From the NCBI GenBank assembly GCA_946480465.1, contig CAMLJY010000010.1:72964-136963 (forward strand): a stretch of 64,000 nucleotides of DNA. The letters are read 5' to 3'. The notes under the pieces were generated by a model. It worked only from the letters and a program-made list of their open reading frames with translations, was not told the DNA's origin and did not search any database. This document shows positions 19,308 through 34,048 of the stretch, piece by piece. The first letter of the stretch is position 1; each line of letters opens with the position of its first letter. The translations under genes were made by a program, and so were the position numbers. The DNA is from an uncultured Burkholderiales bacterium (GTDB lineage Bacteria > Pseudomonadota > Gammaproteobacteria > Burkholderiales > Burkholderiaceae).

Positions 19308-21119
19308 ATGAAGCGACTCTCCGGCCTCGACGCCTCGTTCCTGTACCTGGAAACGCCCGAGATGCCGATGCACGTCGGCGCGCTGAACGTGCTGGAGCTG
19401 CCCGCCGGCTTCCGCGGCAAGTTCGTCACGCTGCTGCGCAAGCACATGGCCGAGCGCCTGCCGCTCGCCCCCGCGTTGCGCAGGCGGCTGTGGTGGATGC
19501 CGCTGAACCTGGCCAACCCGGCCTGGGTCGACGCCGAGCCGGACCTGAACGAGCACATCGTGGAGTACAAGCTGCCGGCCAAGGCCAAGCAGGGCGACGG
19601 CATGGCCGCGCTGGAGGCCGCGGTGGGCGAGCTGCACGTGAAGCTGCTGGACCGCAAGCGCCCGCTGTGGAAATTCTGGGTGCTGGAAGGCCTGGGGCCC
19701 TCGCCCGAAGGGCGCCGCCGCGTGGCGCTGTACTCGCAGCTGCACCATGCGGCGGTGGACGGGCAGGCCGCGGTCGCGCTCGGCCAGGTCATCCTGGACC
19801 TGGCACCCACGGGCCGCCAGATCGAGTTGAAGCCCAGCAAGCGCGAGAAGACCTTCCGCCTCGGCGTGCCCGAGATGCTGCGCGGCGTGCTGGCGAACGA
19901 GGCGATGCAGGTCGCCAGCATCGTCAAGCAGCTGCCGGAGACCGTCGGCACGCTGGCCAGCACCGCCGGCGTCGTGCTGCAGAAAAGCCAGCTGCTCAGC
20001 GGCAGCAAGCGCAAGGGCGCCAAGGTCAGCAACGTGACGCTGGCGCCGCGCACGGTGCTGAACCAGTCGGTGACGGACGGCCGCGCCTTCGCGGCCTTGA
20101 GCCTGCCGCTGGCCGAGCTGAAGGCCATCGGCAAGGCCAACGACGCCACCGTCAACGACATGGTGCTGCTGGTGTGCAGCACCGCGCTGCGGCGCTACTT
20201 CCAGCAGCGCGGCACGCTGCCGCGCAAGTCACTGATTGCGGCGGTGCCGATCTCGCTGCGCGAGAAAGGTGACGCCACCTCGGACAACCAGGCCTCGCTG
20301 AGCCTGATCAGCCTGGGCACGCACATCGCCGACCTGCGCAAGCGCCTGGCCCACGTGAAGGCCGCGTCCGCGGCGATGAAGTCCACGATGGGTCCGCTGA
20401 AAAGCATCCTGCCGACGGACTTTCCCTCGCTGGGCGCGCCGTGGCTGATCGAGGCCGCCACCGCGCTGTACGGCAAGGCGCGGCTGGCCGAGAAGATCCC
20501 GCAGTTCGCCAACGTCGCCATCAGCAACGTGCCCGGCCCCGGCGTGCCGCTGTACCTGGCGGGAGCGCGCATGCGCTCGAACTACCCGACCTCCATCGTC
20601 GTGCACGGCATGGCGCTGAACGTGACGGTGCACAGCCTGGACGAGCAGATCGACTTCGGCCTGATGGCCGACCTGCAGGCCATGCCCGACGTGCGGGCGC
20701 TGGCCGATGCGATGAAGATCGCCTTCGACGACCTGCGCGCACTCGCGCCCCAGCCCGCAGCGCCGCCGCCCAGCGTCACCGAGACCGGGCGCGCGGTGCT
20801 CGGGCAGGCGCGCAAGCGGCTGGCCGGCGTGGTCAGCGACGCCGTGGGCTCGGTGGGCCAGACCGTCACGCGCGCCTTGCCCCGCGTGGCCCGGCAGGCC
20901 GTTGGTGCCGTGGTGGACTCGGCGGTGCAATCCACGGTGCGGCGCGGGGTGAAGGGCGGCCGGGGCTCGGCGGGTGCCGTGACCGGCGCGGTGGCCGACG
21001 CGGTGAGCGGCGTCGTCAAGACCGCCACGCGCGCGGCCGGCCAGACCGCCGGCGCTGTCGCCCGCGCGACACGGCCACCTAGGGCAAGCGCTTCATCCCG
21101 GCCCAAGCGCGGCCGATAA
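19308..21119 (+). CDS. Wax ester synthase/diacylglycerol O-acyltransferase (WS/DGAT) family protein
   Basis: A 603-residue acyl-CoA-dependent acyltransferase of the bifunctional WS/DGAT family, which makes wax esters or triacylglycerol at the inner membrane. The active-site motif LHHAAVDG is at about 145-152, the N-terminus MKRLSGLDASFLYLETPEMPMHVG is typical, and the conserved later block ANVAISNVPGP occurs near 405. The family is usually 450-500 residues; here the last 100 or so are Ala/Val/Arg-rich repeats ending in a basic tail, perhaps amphipathic helices for lipid or granule contact (inference). It is followed by two alpha/beta hydrolases in the same direction. Confidence 0.88.
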   Translation: MKRLSGLDASFLYLETPEMPMHVGALNVLELPAGFRGKFVTLLRKHMAERLPLAPALRRRLWWMPLNLANPAWVDAEPDLNEHIVEYKLPAKAKQGDGMAALEAAVGELHVKLLDRKRPLWKFWVLEGLGPSPEGRRRVALYSQLHHAAVDGQAAVALGQVILDLAPTGRQIELKPSKREKTFRLGVPEMLRGVLANEAMQVASIVKQLPETVGTLASTAGVVLQKSQLLSGSKRKGAKVSNVTLAPRTVLNQSVTDGRAFAALSLPLAELKAIGKANDATVNDMVLLVCSTALRRYFQQRGTLPRKSLIAAVPISLREKGDATSDNQASLSLISLGTHIADLRKRLAHVKAASAAMKSTMGPLKSILPTDFPSLGAPWLIEAATALYGKARLAEKIPQFANVAISNVPGPGVPLYLAGARMRSNYPTSIVVHGMALNVTVHSLDEQIDFGLMADLQAMPDVRALADAMKIAFDDLRALAPQPAAPPPSVTETGRAVLGQARKRLAGVVSDAVGSVGQTVTRALPRVARQAVGAVVDSAVQSTVRRGVKGGRGSAGAVTGAVADAVSGVVKTATRAAGQTAGAVARATRPPRASASSRPKRGR

Positions 21120-21151
21120 CATCGGCCGCGAGGGCCGATCCCACTGGCCCG

Positions 21152-22000
21152 ATGACGACGCAGCCCCCAATGGCCCTGAACCGACGCCGCAAGCCCGCCG
21201 GGGCGCCTCCGCCCGGACCCGACGACTTGCAGCCCCCCGGCCCGCTGCTGCTGATGCTCGAAGCCCGTGCGCCCTGGGAATGGGCCGCGATGCTGGCCGC
21301 CGCACCCTGGCTGCGCCAGCTGCCGCGCGGCGACGGCCACCCGGTGATCGTCTACCCCGGCCTCGGCGCCACCGACATCACGACCGCGCCGCTGCGCAGC
21401 TTTCTCGAAGACCGCGGCTACGTCACCTACCCCTGGAAGCAGGGCTTCAACTTCGGCCCGCGCGACGGCGTGCTGCAGGCCTGCCGCGAACAGCTGCAGC
21501 ACGTGACCGCCCGCCACCAGAAGAAGGCCAGCCTGGTCGGCTGGAGCCTGGGCGGCGTCTACGCCCGCGAGCTGGCCAAGGAGCAGCCCGCCAACGCCCG
21601 CTGCGTCATCACGCTGGGCTCGCCTTTCGCCGGCCACCCGCGCGCCACCAACGCCTGGCGCTTCTACGAGATGGTCAGCGGCCAGAGCGTGGCGCACAAC
21701 GAGGAGCTGATCGCCCAGCTGAAGGACCCGCCGCCGGTGCCCACCACCTCCATCTACAGCAGGACCGACGGCGTCGTCGCCTGGCAATGCAGCATCAACC
21801 CGGACGAACCCCACACCGAGAACATCGAGGTCCACGCCAGCCACATCGGCATGGGCATGAACCCGCTGGCGCTCTACGCCATCGCCGACCGCCTCGCCCA
21901 GGACCCGCAGCGCTGGCAGCGCTTCGACCTGCGCGGCGCGCGGCGCTGGTTCTACAAGACCACGCACCATTCACCGATGCAGGCGGCGAGCCGCTTCTGA
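21152..22000 (+). CDS. Alpha/beta-hydrolase (lipase-like)
   Basis: A 282-residue alpha/beta-hydrolase-fold protein. The nucleophile elbow GWSLGG lies near 129-134, after a strand PVIVYPGLGAT that resembles the oxyanion part of lipases. The segment CVITLGSPFAGHPRATNAWRFYE resembles PGAP1/triacylglycerol-lipase-like proteins. An Asp and His suitable for a triad follow (TDGVVAW and HIGMGMNP). It starts 32 nt after the WS/DGAT gene; an alternative ATG at 21170 is possible. It may hydrolyse or remodel the storage lipid made by its neighbour, but the substrate is unknown. Confidence 0.8.
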   Translation: MTTQPPMALNRRRKPAGAPPPGPDDLQPPGPLLLMLEARAPWEWAAMLAAAPWLRQLPRGDGHPVIVYPGLGATDITTAPLRSFLEDRGYVTYPWKQGFNFGPRDGVLQACREQLQHVTARHQKKASLVGWSLGGVYARELAKEQPANARCVITLGSPFAGHPRATNAWRFYEMVSGQSVAHNEELIAQLKDPPPVPTTSIYSRTDGVVAWQCSINPDEPHTENIEVHASHIGMGMNPLALYAIADRLAQDPQRWQRFDLRGARRWFYKTTHHSPMQAASRF

Positions 22001-22016
22001 ACCAGGAGCGGACGGC

Positions 22017-22898
<882 letters not shown>

Positions 22899-22913
22899 AG
22901 CCGGCGCGGCGCC

Positions 22914-22940
22914 GGCCGCGGCCGCTCGAGCGGCGGCCGC
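22914..22940. terminator. GC-rich palindrome after the hydrolase operon
   Basis: GCCGCTCGAGCGGC (22921-22934) is a perfect palindrome. GGCCGC (22914-22919) can also pair with GCGGCC (22933-22938). It lies 15 nt after the hydrolase stop with no T-run, so it is only a weak terminator candidate. Confidence 0.35.
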
Positions 22941-23018
22941 ACACGCCTTCCTGACCGAGAATCCGCTGCCCATCGAACATCGACAAGCCGCCCAGGGCAG
23001 CGCGGCGGAGGGAGGTCC

Positions 23019-24011
23019 ATGACGCTTCGGATCGAACATCTCGATCGGGCGCCGGATGGTTTTCTGGCGCACGAGGTCGAGGATGCGCAGTTCCATCGCG
23101 CATTCCAGTCGGCACAAGTGCCCGGCTTCTCCGACGTCGGCTACTACGCGCTCTACCGCGGCGAGCAGCGCATCAGCGTGGTGCCGTATTTCCTGATGCG
23201 CTTCTGCGCCAACACGATGCTGCCGGAGGGGCTGCTCAAGCGCAGCCTGGCCTGGCTGTCCTACAACGTGGCCTGCATCGGCCACCCGACGACGGACCTG
23301 AGCTACATCGACGGCGAAGCGTCCGCGGAAGTGCTGGAGGCGGTGAACCGCGAGCTTTCATGCCGCGCCAGCACCATCGTCTACAAGGGATTCCGCGACG
23401 AGCTGCCGCTGAAGGGCTTCGTGAAAGCCAAGGGGCTGGCGACCGCCATCCTCCCGCTCCACCCGGACTACTGGTCGAAGCTCGCCAGCAAGCGCCGCTA
23501 CAACCTGCGGCAGAAGCTGCGCCAGGGAGACGCGCTGCGCGTGGAGGAGGTCGATGCGCTGACAGACGAACAGGCCAGGCGCATCCATGCGCTGTACATG
23601 AAGACCTACGACCACGCGGTCATCAAGGCGGAGTGCCTCAATCTCGAGTACTTCCTGGCCATTGCCCCGTTCACGACATACGTGCTGTATTTCGAGGGCG
23701 ACGACGTGATCGGTTTCATCAGCATCTCGGCGAAGGACGGCAGGGCCGTGGCGCGGCACTGCGGCATCGACTACGAACGCGCCAACAAGTACGGCATGTA
23801 CTACGTGCTCCTGCTGCGCGTCATCGAGATCGGCCTGCGCGACGGCTATTCGCAGATCGAGTTCGGCAGCACGACCTACGGCTACAAGCGGCTGATCGGC
23901 TGCGAGATCGTCGAGACCCTGCTGTACTTCCGCCACCGCAGCCGCATCCTCACGCGCTTGCTGGCCCCCTTCAAGTTCATCGTCGAGCCGCGGGCGAAGG
24001 AACTGAAGTAG
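23019..24011 (+). CDS. FemAB/BioF2-like GNAT-fold acyltransferase
   Basis: A 330-residue cytosolic protein of the broad GNAT/FemAB/BioF2-like N-acyltransferase group. The basic helix ASKRRYNLRQKLRQGDALRV (about 160-180) is typical, as is the closing GSTTYGYKRLIGCEIVETLLYFRH (about 285-310). The substrate is unknown; family members aminoacylate peptidoglycan peptides or N-acylate amines, including sphingoid bases. A GGAGG motif sits 4 nt before the ATG at 23019. It converges on a minus-strand operon holding two SMR-type half transporters and a second protein of the same fold, which suggests a shared lipid or glycan modification job (inference). Confidence 0.75.
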   Translation: MTLRIEHLDRAPDGFLAHEVEDAQFHRAFQSAQVPGFSDVGYYALYRGEQRISVVPYFLMRFCANTMLPEGLLKRSLAWLSYNVACIGHPTTDLSYIDGEASAEVLEAVNRELSCRASTIVYKGFRDELPLKGFVKAKGLATAILPLHPDYWSKLASKRRYNLRQKLRQGDALRVEEVDALTDEQARRIHALYMKTYDHAVIKAECLNLEYFLAIAPFTTYVLYFEGDDVIGFISISAKDGRAVARHCGIDYERANKYGMYYVLLLRVIEIGLRDGYSQIEFGSTTYGYKRLIGCEIVETLLYFRHRSRILTRLLAPFKFIVEPRAKELK

Positions 24012-24060
24012 CGGCGCCGCGACGCCGCGGCCCGTACCCTCGAAGCGATGGGCTGACCCG

Positions 24061-24456
24061 CTACACCTGCGTGCCCGAGACGCTGACGATCGCGATGCCG
24101 ATGGTGATCAGCAGCGTCGCCAGCCAGCGGTTGCGGCCGACCCTTTCCTTCAGGATGAACTTGGCGCTGAGTGCGATGAAGATGTAGTGGATGCTCGACA
24201 GGCTGAAGGCGAAGTTCAGGTCCGACATGCCGAGCACGGTGATCCACATGCCCAGGATCGCCAGCCCCATCCACATGCCGACCCAGACGCGGAAGAAGAA
24301 CAGCAGCCGCCACGACAGCAGCAGCATCTCGCGGAAGGTGTGCGCCGGCATGTTGAGCTTGTCGACCGCGGTCTTGAAGCAGACCTGCGCGGCGGACTCG
24401 GCGAGCGAGATCAGCGTCACGAGGACGAAGACGACGACGTACTGGCCGATGCTCAT
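24061..24456 (-). CDS. Four-helix SMR/EamA-like half transporter (ArnE/ArnF-like)
   Basis: A 131-residue inner-membrane protein with four predicted helices. Helix 1 carries an acidic residue in LISLAESAAQVCFK, reminiscent of the essential Glu of SMR proteins, and the last helix contains KFILKERVGRNRWLATLLIT, the EamA-type GE/KER motif. Size and pattern resemble ArnE/ArnF, the heterodimeric flippase for undecaprenyl-phosphate-linked aminosugar, although no arn sugar genes are present. The partner is the similar 146-residue protein 43 nt upstream. Cargo is unknown; a lipid-linked or amphipathic product of the adjacent acyltransferases is one possibility. Confidence 0.78.
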   Translation of the reverse strand: MSIGQYVVVFVLVTLISLAESAAQVCFKTAVDKLNMPAHTFREMLLLSWRLLFFFRVWVGMWMGLAILGMWITVLGMSDLNFAFSLSSIHYIFIALSAKFILKERVGRNRWLATLLITIGIAIVSVSGTQV

Positions 24457-24499
24457 GCGATCCCCGCTGCCGTGGTGCCCTGGCCGCTGCGCGCCGCGC

Positions 24500-24940
24500 T
24501 CACGTGATTCCCCTGGTTTCGGCGGCCTTCAGTTCGGGCGACTTCTCCGTCACCGACAGCCACGCGATGCCGGCGGTGATGACGAAGATGCCGAACCAGC
24601 GCAGCGCGCTTATCTCCTCGCCCAGGAAGACGATGGAGAGGATGGGGATGAGCACGAAGCTCATGCTGCCCAGCGGGAACGCCACGCTCAGGTCCAGCGC
24701 CGCGAGCACCGCCGGCCAGATGATGAACGAGGTCATCATGCCCGCGATGCCGAACCAGAAGTACCTGGTCTGCACCGCCAGCCAGGCCAGGTCCAGCAGC
24801 TGCGGGACGTTGAGGTGGTCCAGCGTGATCGGCGGCAGCTCCGACGACACCTTCTTGAACGACACCATGATGATGAAGGCGATGATGTCGGCCAGCACCA
24901 CCAGCATCACCACCCTCGGCGTCAGCCCCTTCTTGCTCAT
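24500..24940 (-). CDS. Four-helix SMR/EamA-like half transporter, second partner
   Basis: A 146-residue membrane protein with four predicted helices, similar in plan to the 131-residue protein downstream but clearly diverged. Helix 1 contains VVMLVVLADIIAFIIMVSFKK; the third and fourth helices contain SMSFVLIPILSIVFLGEEIS and the closing WFGIFVITAGIAWLS. The different lengths and divergent acidic positions suggest an obligate heterodimer rather than a recent duplication. It begins 9 nt after the stop of the GNAT-fold protein (24950-26038), so the two are likely co-translated. Confidence 0.78.
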   Translation of the reverse strand: MSKKGLTPRVVMLVVLADIIAFIIMVSFKKVSSELPPITLDHLNVPQLLDLAWLAVQTRYFWFGIAGMMTSFIIWPAVLAALDLSVAFPLGSMSFVLIPILSIVFLGEEISALRWFGIFVITAGIAWLSVTEKSPELKAAETRGIT

Positions 24941-24949
24941 GGCGCTTCC

Positions 24950-26038
24950 TCAGGCAAAACGGTTGGCGAACCAGTTGACGACGGGGTTGACCATCCGCGT
25001 CATCGTCCGCAGCGGCACCAGCTGCGCGCCGAGGCGGATTTTCACGGGGTAGCCGCCCTGGCTCAACACGTAGGTCTTCAGGCCGTGGTCGATGCACCAA
25101 CGCACGTTGTTGATGAAACTGACGAAATACAGGTTCAGGTCGCGCGACACGGCGTAGTCCATGCCGATGAACTTGTCGACCAGGCGGTCCTGGAACTGCA
25201 GGCAGAAGTTCATGCCGACCAGCCGCCGGCCGGCGCCGTCCTTCAGCCAGTACAGGAAGTAGACCGCCTGATCGGGCAGGTCCCGCGCGAAGTTCAGGAA
25301 GTAGGCCGGGGTCAGCAGCTCGAAGTGCATCGGCCCGTTGTCGTGCACGTTGCGGTAGAGCTGGTACGCCTCGCCGATGCAGTGGCCGATGTCGCGCGCC
25401 GCCTCGATCTCGAGCCGGCCGTCCTTGTCCGTGGCCTTGAGCTTGCGCTTCACGTCCTTGCGGGTGCCGGTGCTCAGCGTCGCCAGGTACGCCTCCGTCG
25501 AATCGAAGGCGATGTCCAGCGTGGCCGTCGGCAGGCTGTCACCAATGAAGTAGCCGCGCGCCTTCAGCGGCGCGAGCGGTTCCAGGTCGGCGTCCATGAA
25601 GTCCTTGAAGACGATCATGAACGAGCCGCGGCGGCGTGCCTGCTCGAGCAATGCCTGGTCGAACAGCTCGAACAGCGCGGGATCGCGGGCGAAGTCGGGG
25701 TGGATGCCGACCGCGCCCTTTTCAGAGGTGGGCGCGCCGCAGAACAGCGTCTTGAAGACCAGCAGCCCCGGCCAGTGCTTCTGCAGCCGCTGCAGCTGCT
25801 CGCGGGCGCCATCGCTCATCGCGAGGCCCATGTTGAAGGGCGTGGCGAACAGCGGCGCCACCAGCGCCAGCCGTTCGCCCGCATACAGGCCCAGGTAGAA
25901 GAACTCGAAGCCTTCTATCCCGGCTTCCTCCTGGGCGAGGTAGAAGCCATAGCCCTCGTTGCCGGGCGGCCAGACCGAGTCCCACTGCGCGCGACCGAGT
26001 TGCGTGATCGACGAGAAGCATCGAACCTGGTAGGGCAT
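24950..26038 (-). CDS. FemAB/BioF2-like GNAT-fold acyltransferase, second copy
   Basis: A 362-residue protein with the same architecture as the plus-strand protein at 23019-24011 but only distantly similar. The basic patch is LSTGTRKDVKRKLKATDKDG (about 180-199), and the closing segment LSQGGYPVKIRLGAQLVPLR (about 325-345) corresponds to the other protein's GSTTYGYKRLIGCEIVETLL. No signal peptide is visible, so it should act in the cytosol on a soluble or membrane-anchored amine. It heads an apparent operon with the two half transporters and lies 52 nt after a large lipoprotein gene on the same strand. The acyl donor and acceptor are unknown. Confidence 0.75.
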   Translation of the reverse strand: MPYQVRCFSSITQLGRAQWDSVWPPGNEGYGFYLAQEEAGIEGFEFFYLGLYAGERLALVAPLFATPFNMGLAMSDGAREQLQRLQKHWPGLLVFKTLFCGAPTSEKGAVGIHPDFARDPALFELFDQALLEQARRRGSFMIVFKDFMDADLEPLAPLKARGYFIGDSLPTATLDIAFDSTEAYLATLSTGTRKDVKRKLKATDKDGRLEIEAARDIGHCIGEAYQLYRNVHDNGPMHFELLTPAYFLNFARDLPDQAVYFLYWLKDGAGRRLVGMNFCLQFQDRLVDKFIGMDYAVSRDLNLYFVSFINNVRWCIDHGLKTYVLSQGGYPVKIRLGAQLVPLRTMTRMVNPVVNWFANRFA

Positions 26039-26090
26039 GGGGCGCGAGTGTAGCCACGCCCGCGCCCCTTCAACACCGCCGGCTTGGACC

Positions 26091-28445
26091 TCAGCGCGCC
26101 GCTGTTCCCGCGGTGTTGCGCTGCGGCACGATGGCCCACTGCGGCGCCACGCTGTAGTCCGGCTTCACCGGACGCTTGGCGAACAGCTCCCAGGCCTGCT
26201 GCGCATTCGGCACGCCCGCGTCCACCGCGGCGGCCAGCGCCGGCTGCATGTTGGACGGGTAGCCCGACTGCGAGGCGGCATAACCCGTCATCTCGCCGGC
26301 CACCCAGGGACTGCGCCAGACGCGCTTGTCCTTGTCGAGCTGGGTGCGCCAGTCGGCCTGGGCGGTGCTGCCGCACGGCTGGTCGAGGTAGCGCGCGCCG
26401 GTGCTGTTGACCAGCGGGATGGCCGCGCCCGTGCTGTCCACGCCCCGCATCGTGGCCTGGTAGGCCTGCGCCAGGTTGGTGAAGAGCGCCGCGCCCGCCG
26501 CCGGCCGCACCGACAGTGCATACGTGGCCGCGTCGATCCAGCAATAGCCCGCCGCCGTCATGCGGCCCACCGGGAAGCTGCCTTTCCACTGGGCCAGCGG
26601 CAGCGCGGCTTCATAGCCGAGCCCGGTGGCGAGGTGGCCGACGCTCCAGGTGAAGAAGTCGTCCTGCCACGGCGCGATGCCGGTCGACGGGCCCGAGGGC
26701 GTGGTGTACGCGATCGCCGGGCCGCTCCACTTGGCGCTGCCGTCCAGCACGCCCAGGGCGTTCGGCTTCGCCTCGGCGTAGGTTGCGTGGTACCAGGCCA
26801 GGTTCTGCCGCATGCGCTCGGCGAAGTAGGACTTCATCGGGTCGGCATCGGGCGTGATGTACGCCGCCTGGCCCAGCGTGCGCAGCGACCAGGCCTGTCC
26901 GCGCACCTGGTCGGCCTTCAGCAGACCCTTGTCGAAGTCGCGGTAGTACGGGTTGGCCTGCACCATGTTGTAGTTGGCCCAGAACTGCAGTTCCTCGAGG
27001 TAGTAGTGGTCGCCGGTGACGACGTAGGGCAGGTAGGCCAGCGAGGGCTGGTGCGCGGAATCCGGCACGTAGTTGTAGGGCGCGGTGGCGCAGTCGGTGC
27101 AGGCCGGGAAGGCTTCGGCCTTGCGGGTCTTCGGATTCACCGTGTCGCCGGCGCGGCCGAGCAGCGTCATGTACGGGTAGTCCACCAGGCTGACCGGCCG
27201 GCCGGTGTTCTTGTCGCGGTAGTGGATGGGCCAGCTGCCGGCCAGGTCTCCCACGCCCAGCGTCACCGCCTTCGCGCGCACATCCATGCTCAGCAGGTAC
27301 GTCGCCGCCCACTGGGGCAGGGGGCCGATGTCCGGACGGCCGCCGGTGGCCGGCATGTAGGTCGACACCAGTCCCGGCGCCATCGGCTCGGTCTTGGCAT
27401 TCGCCCACGAGGTGGCCAGCGCCGTCAGGGCAGCCGCGGTGGGCTTGACGCTGGTGTCGTAGCTCGGCAGGGCACCGGTGCGGATCAGGTAGGCCGTGTC
27501 ATGCCGCACGTGAGCCTTCGGCTCCTCGCCCCACCAGAAGCTCTTGCGCCAGCGCGAGTGCGAGAAGTGCTTCAGGGCCTGCTTGCTGTAGACGCGCGCA
27601 CCGCCGACGGTGACCAGCACGTCGTACTGGAAGTTCTGCGGCGCGGGTTCGTAGGACCAGTTGTTCTCGAGCACCACGTCGACCTTGGCGCGGCCCTGCT
27701 GCGGATACCAGCGCACGGCGAAACGTGCCGCCAGATGCGGATGGGCGACGCCGCCGGCGTCCACCAGCGGCGCGCTGACGAGCCATTCCTGCGCCACCTG
27801 GCCTTGCAGCCAGGCCGTGCCGCGGCCCTGCGCCAGCAGCTCGTCGGCTGACGCCCGAAAGACGCGTCCACCAAGGTTCAGCTCGATGCCTGCACCGAAG
27901 CCCTGGACCAGCAGTTGCCGCACGCTGGCCGGTTGCACGGGCGGCAATGCCTCGGTCGTCTTCACGAGCGCGAGCGCTGCCGTCGAACCGGCCGCCAGCT
28001 GCGGCAGCACCGCGCTGAGCACCGCATGGCGGACCGAGCCGTCGGCATGCCGGGCCTTCACATCCATTTGCAGCGGCAGCCGTTCGGTGCCCAGCTGCGC
28101 GACGAGCCGCTCGCCGCTCTTCAGGTCACCCTTGGCGAAGACCTGGCCGAAGCTGACCGGCACGCCCCATTGCACGGTTTGCGCCGTGCTCTGCACCGCC
28201 ACCGAGGTCACCCCGGCCGTGAGCGCCGGCACGGCCGGGCTGCCCGGCTGCGTCGATCCGGTGGAGGTGTCGGTGGGGTTCCTGTCATCGCCCAGGGCCT
28301 GCTGCCGCGTGGCGTCCGCCTGTTGGCGCTCGGACTGCGCGGGCTCCGACTCGGTACTGCCGCCGCAGGCGCTGACCAGCAGGGTGGCAACGGCGAGGAG
28401 TGTCAGAGGCACGGGATGGCGACGACGGATGGCAATCGGATTCAT
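26091..28445 (-). CDS. Large lipoprotein, PcRGLX/YetA-like (RIFT barrel plus alpha/alpha toroid), possible polysaccharide lyase
   Basis: A 784-residue lipoprotein. A short basic N-terminus and hydrophobic core end in the lipobox LLVSACGG (Cys near residue 27). A Gln/Thr/Ser-rich linker follows (about 30-70). The rest looks like a beta-rich N-terminal region (about 70-330, with LPLQMDVKARHADGSVRHAV) and a mostly helical C-terminal half with many Trp/Tyr-rich turns, as in PcRGLX/YetA-like proteins related to rhamnogalacturonan lyases. The exact family is my reading of the pattern. It should be anchored at the outer membrane or periplasm. It lies between a hybrid kinase and the acyltransferase/half-transporter operon on the same strand. 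Confidence 0.72.
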   Translation of the reverse strand: MNPIAIRRRHPVPLTLLAVATLLVSACGGSTESEPAQSERQQADATRQQALGDDRNPTDTSTGSTQPGSPAVPALTAGVTSVAVQSTAQTVQWGVPVSFGQVFAKGDLKSGERLVAQLGTERLPLQMDVKARHADGSVRHAVLSAVLPQLAAGSTAALALVKTTEALPPVQPASVRQLLVQGFGAGIELNLGGRVFRASADELLAQGRGTAWLQGQVAQEWLVSAPLVDAGGVAHPHLAARFAVRWYPQQGRAKVDVVLENNWSYEPAPQNFQYDVLVTVGGARVYSKQALKHFSHSRWRKSFWWGEEPKAHVRHDTAYLIRTGALPSYDTSVKPTAAALTALATSWANAKTEPMAPGLVSTYMPATGGRPDIGPLPQWAATYLLSMDVRAKAVTLGVGDLAGSWPIHYRDKNTGRPVSLVDYPYMTLLGRAGDTVNPKTRKAEAFPACTDCATAPYNYVPDSAHQPSLAYLPYVVTGDHYYLEELQFWANYNMVQANPYYRDFDKGLLKADQVRGQAWSLRTLGQAAYITPDADPMKSYFAERMRQNLAWYHATYAEAKPNALGVLDGSAKWSGPAIAYTTPSGPSTGIAPWQDDFFTWSVGHLATGLGYEAALPLAQWKGSFPVGRMTAAGYCWIDAATYALSVRPAAGAALFTNLAQAYQATMRGVDSTGAAIPLVNSTGARYLDQPCGSTAQADWRTQLDKDKRVWRSPWVAGEMTGYAASQSGYPSNMQPALAAAVDAGVPNAQQAWELFAKRPVKPDYSVAPQWAIVPQRNTAGTAAR

Positions 28446-28590
28446 GCGACTCCAGGTGAGGGTTGAGACGGGGGCGGATGTTGCGTGCAGGCACGCCGCC
28501 CCAGCGCGCCGATCCGATGAGCGGTCAAGTGACCCGGATGCGTGGCCGGCCCCCCCCTAGCTTGAAATCGGTGCGGCCGCGCCAGGAGCC

Positions 28591-28632
28591 TGCGCGGCAG
28601 AGATCGGGGCCCGCGCCGGTCTCTGCCGCGCA
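28591..28632. terminator. Thirteen-bp perfect inverted repeat after the hybrid kinase gene
   Basis: TGCGCGGCAGAGA (28591-28603) and TCTCTGCCGCGCA (28620-28632) are perfect complements around a 16-nt loop. The structure begins 6 nt after the stop codon of the minus-strand hybrid kinase, in the 192-nt gap before the lipoprotein gene. No T-run follows, so it may be a Rho-assisted 3' end or stabilising structure rather than a canonical terminator. Confidence 0.55.
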
Positions 28633-28637
28633 GCCTC

Positions 28638-33611
<4,974 letters not shown>

Positions 33612-33646
33612 GCCTGCCTTTCAGCGCCCGAGGCGAGGCGGCGCGC

Positions 33647-34048
33647 TCACACCTTGTCAGGCACCGGCAGTCCGGCCTTGGCGAGGGCCGACTCGACGGC
33701 ACGCAGCACCGTGTCGGCATTGAAGGGCTTGATGATGTAGCCGTGCGCCCCGGCCGCGATGCAGGCGAGCACGGTTTCGCGGTCGCTGGAGCCGGTGACC
33801 ATCAGGACGGCCGCATCGGGCGCAACGGCCTTCAGGCGCGCGAGCGCCTCGAGACCGGTCATCTTGGGCATCAGCATGTCCAGGCAGATCAGGTGCGGCG
33901 AAAAATGCTCCGCGAGCTTGATGCCGGCCAAGGCATCGCCCGCCTCCCGCTGCGTGGTGTAGCCCGCCTCGCGCAGCATGGCCCGCAGGAGGGAACGCGT
34001 GAGCTGGTGGTCGTCGATGAAGAGGACTCTGATCGAGCTGGGGGCCAT
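33647..34048 (-). CDS. Single-domain response regulator (CheY-like)
   Basis: A 133-residue receiver-only protein. The acidic pair is in VLFIDDHQLTRSLL, the phospho-acceptor Asp near residue 57 in LICLDMLMPKMTG, the switch Thr/Ser in MVTGSSD and the conserved Lys in GAHGYIIKPFN. There is no output domain, so it acts by protein contact or as a phosphate shuttle. The ATG at 34048 begins MAPSSIRVLFIDD; the long open frame above is Arg/Pro-rich and not coding. It lies 35 nt before the hybrid kinase gene on the same strand. Confidence 0.9.
   Translation of the reverse strand: MAPSSIRVLFIDDHQLTRSLLRAMLREAGYTTQREAGDALAGIKLAEHFSPHLICLDMLMPKMTGLEALARLKAVAPDAAVLMVTGSSDRETVLACIAAGAHGYIIKPFNADTVLRAVESALAKAGLPVPDKV

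Noticed and set aside
23019..24011. Assignment as ceramide synthase or peptidoglycan FemAB ligase
   Set aside because: The fold fits, but no serine palmitoyltransferase or other sphingolipid gene is nearby, and no substrate-specific motif is visible, so only the broad family is given.
24061..24940. Naming the half transporters arnE and arnF
   Set aside because: No arnT, arnA, arnB, arnC or arnD is in the window; similarity is only in size and helix pattern.
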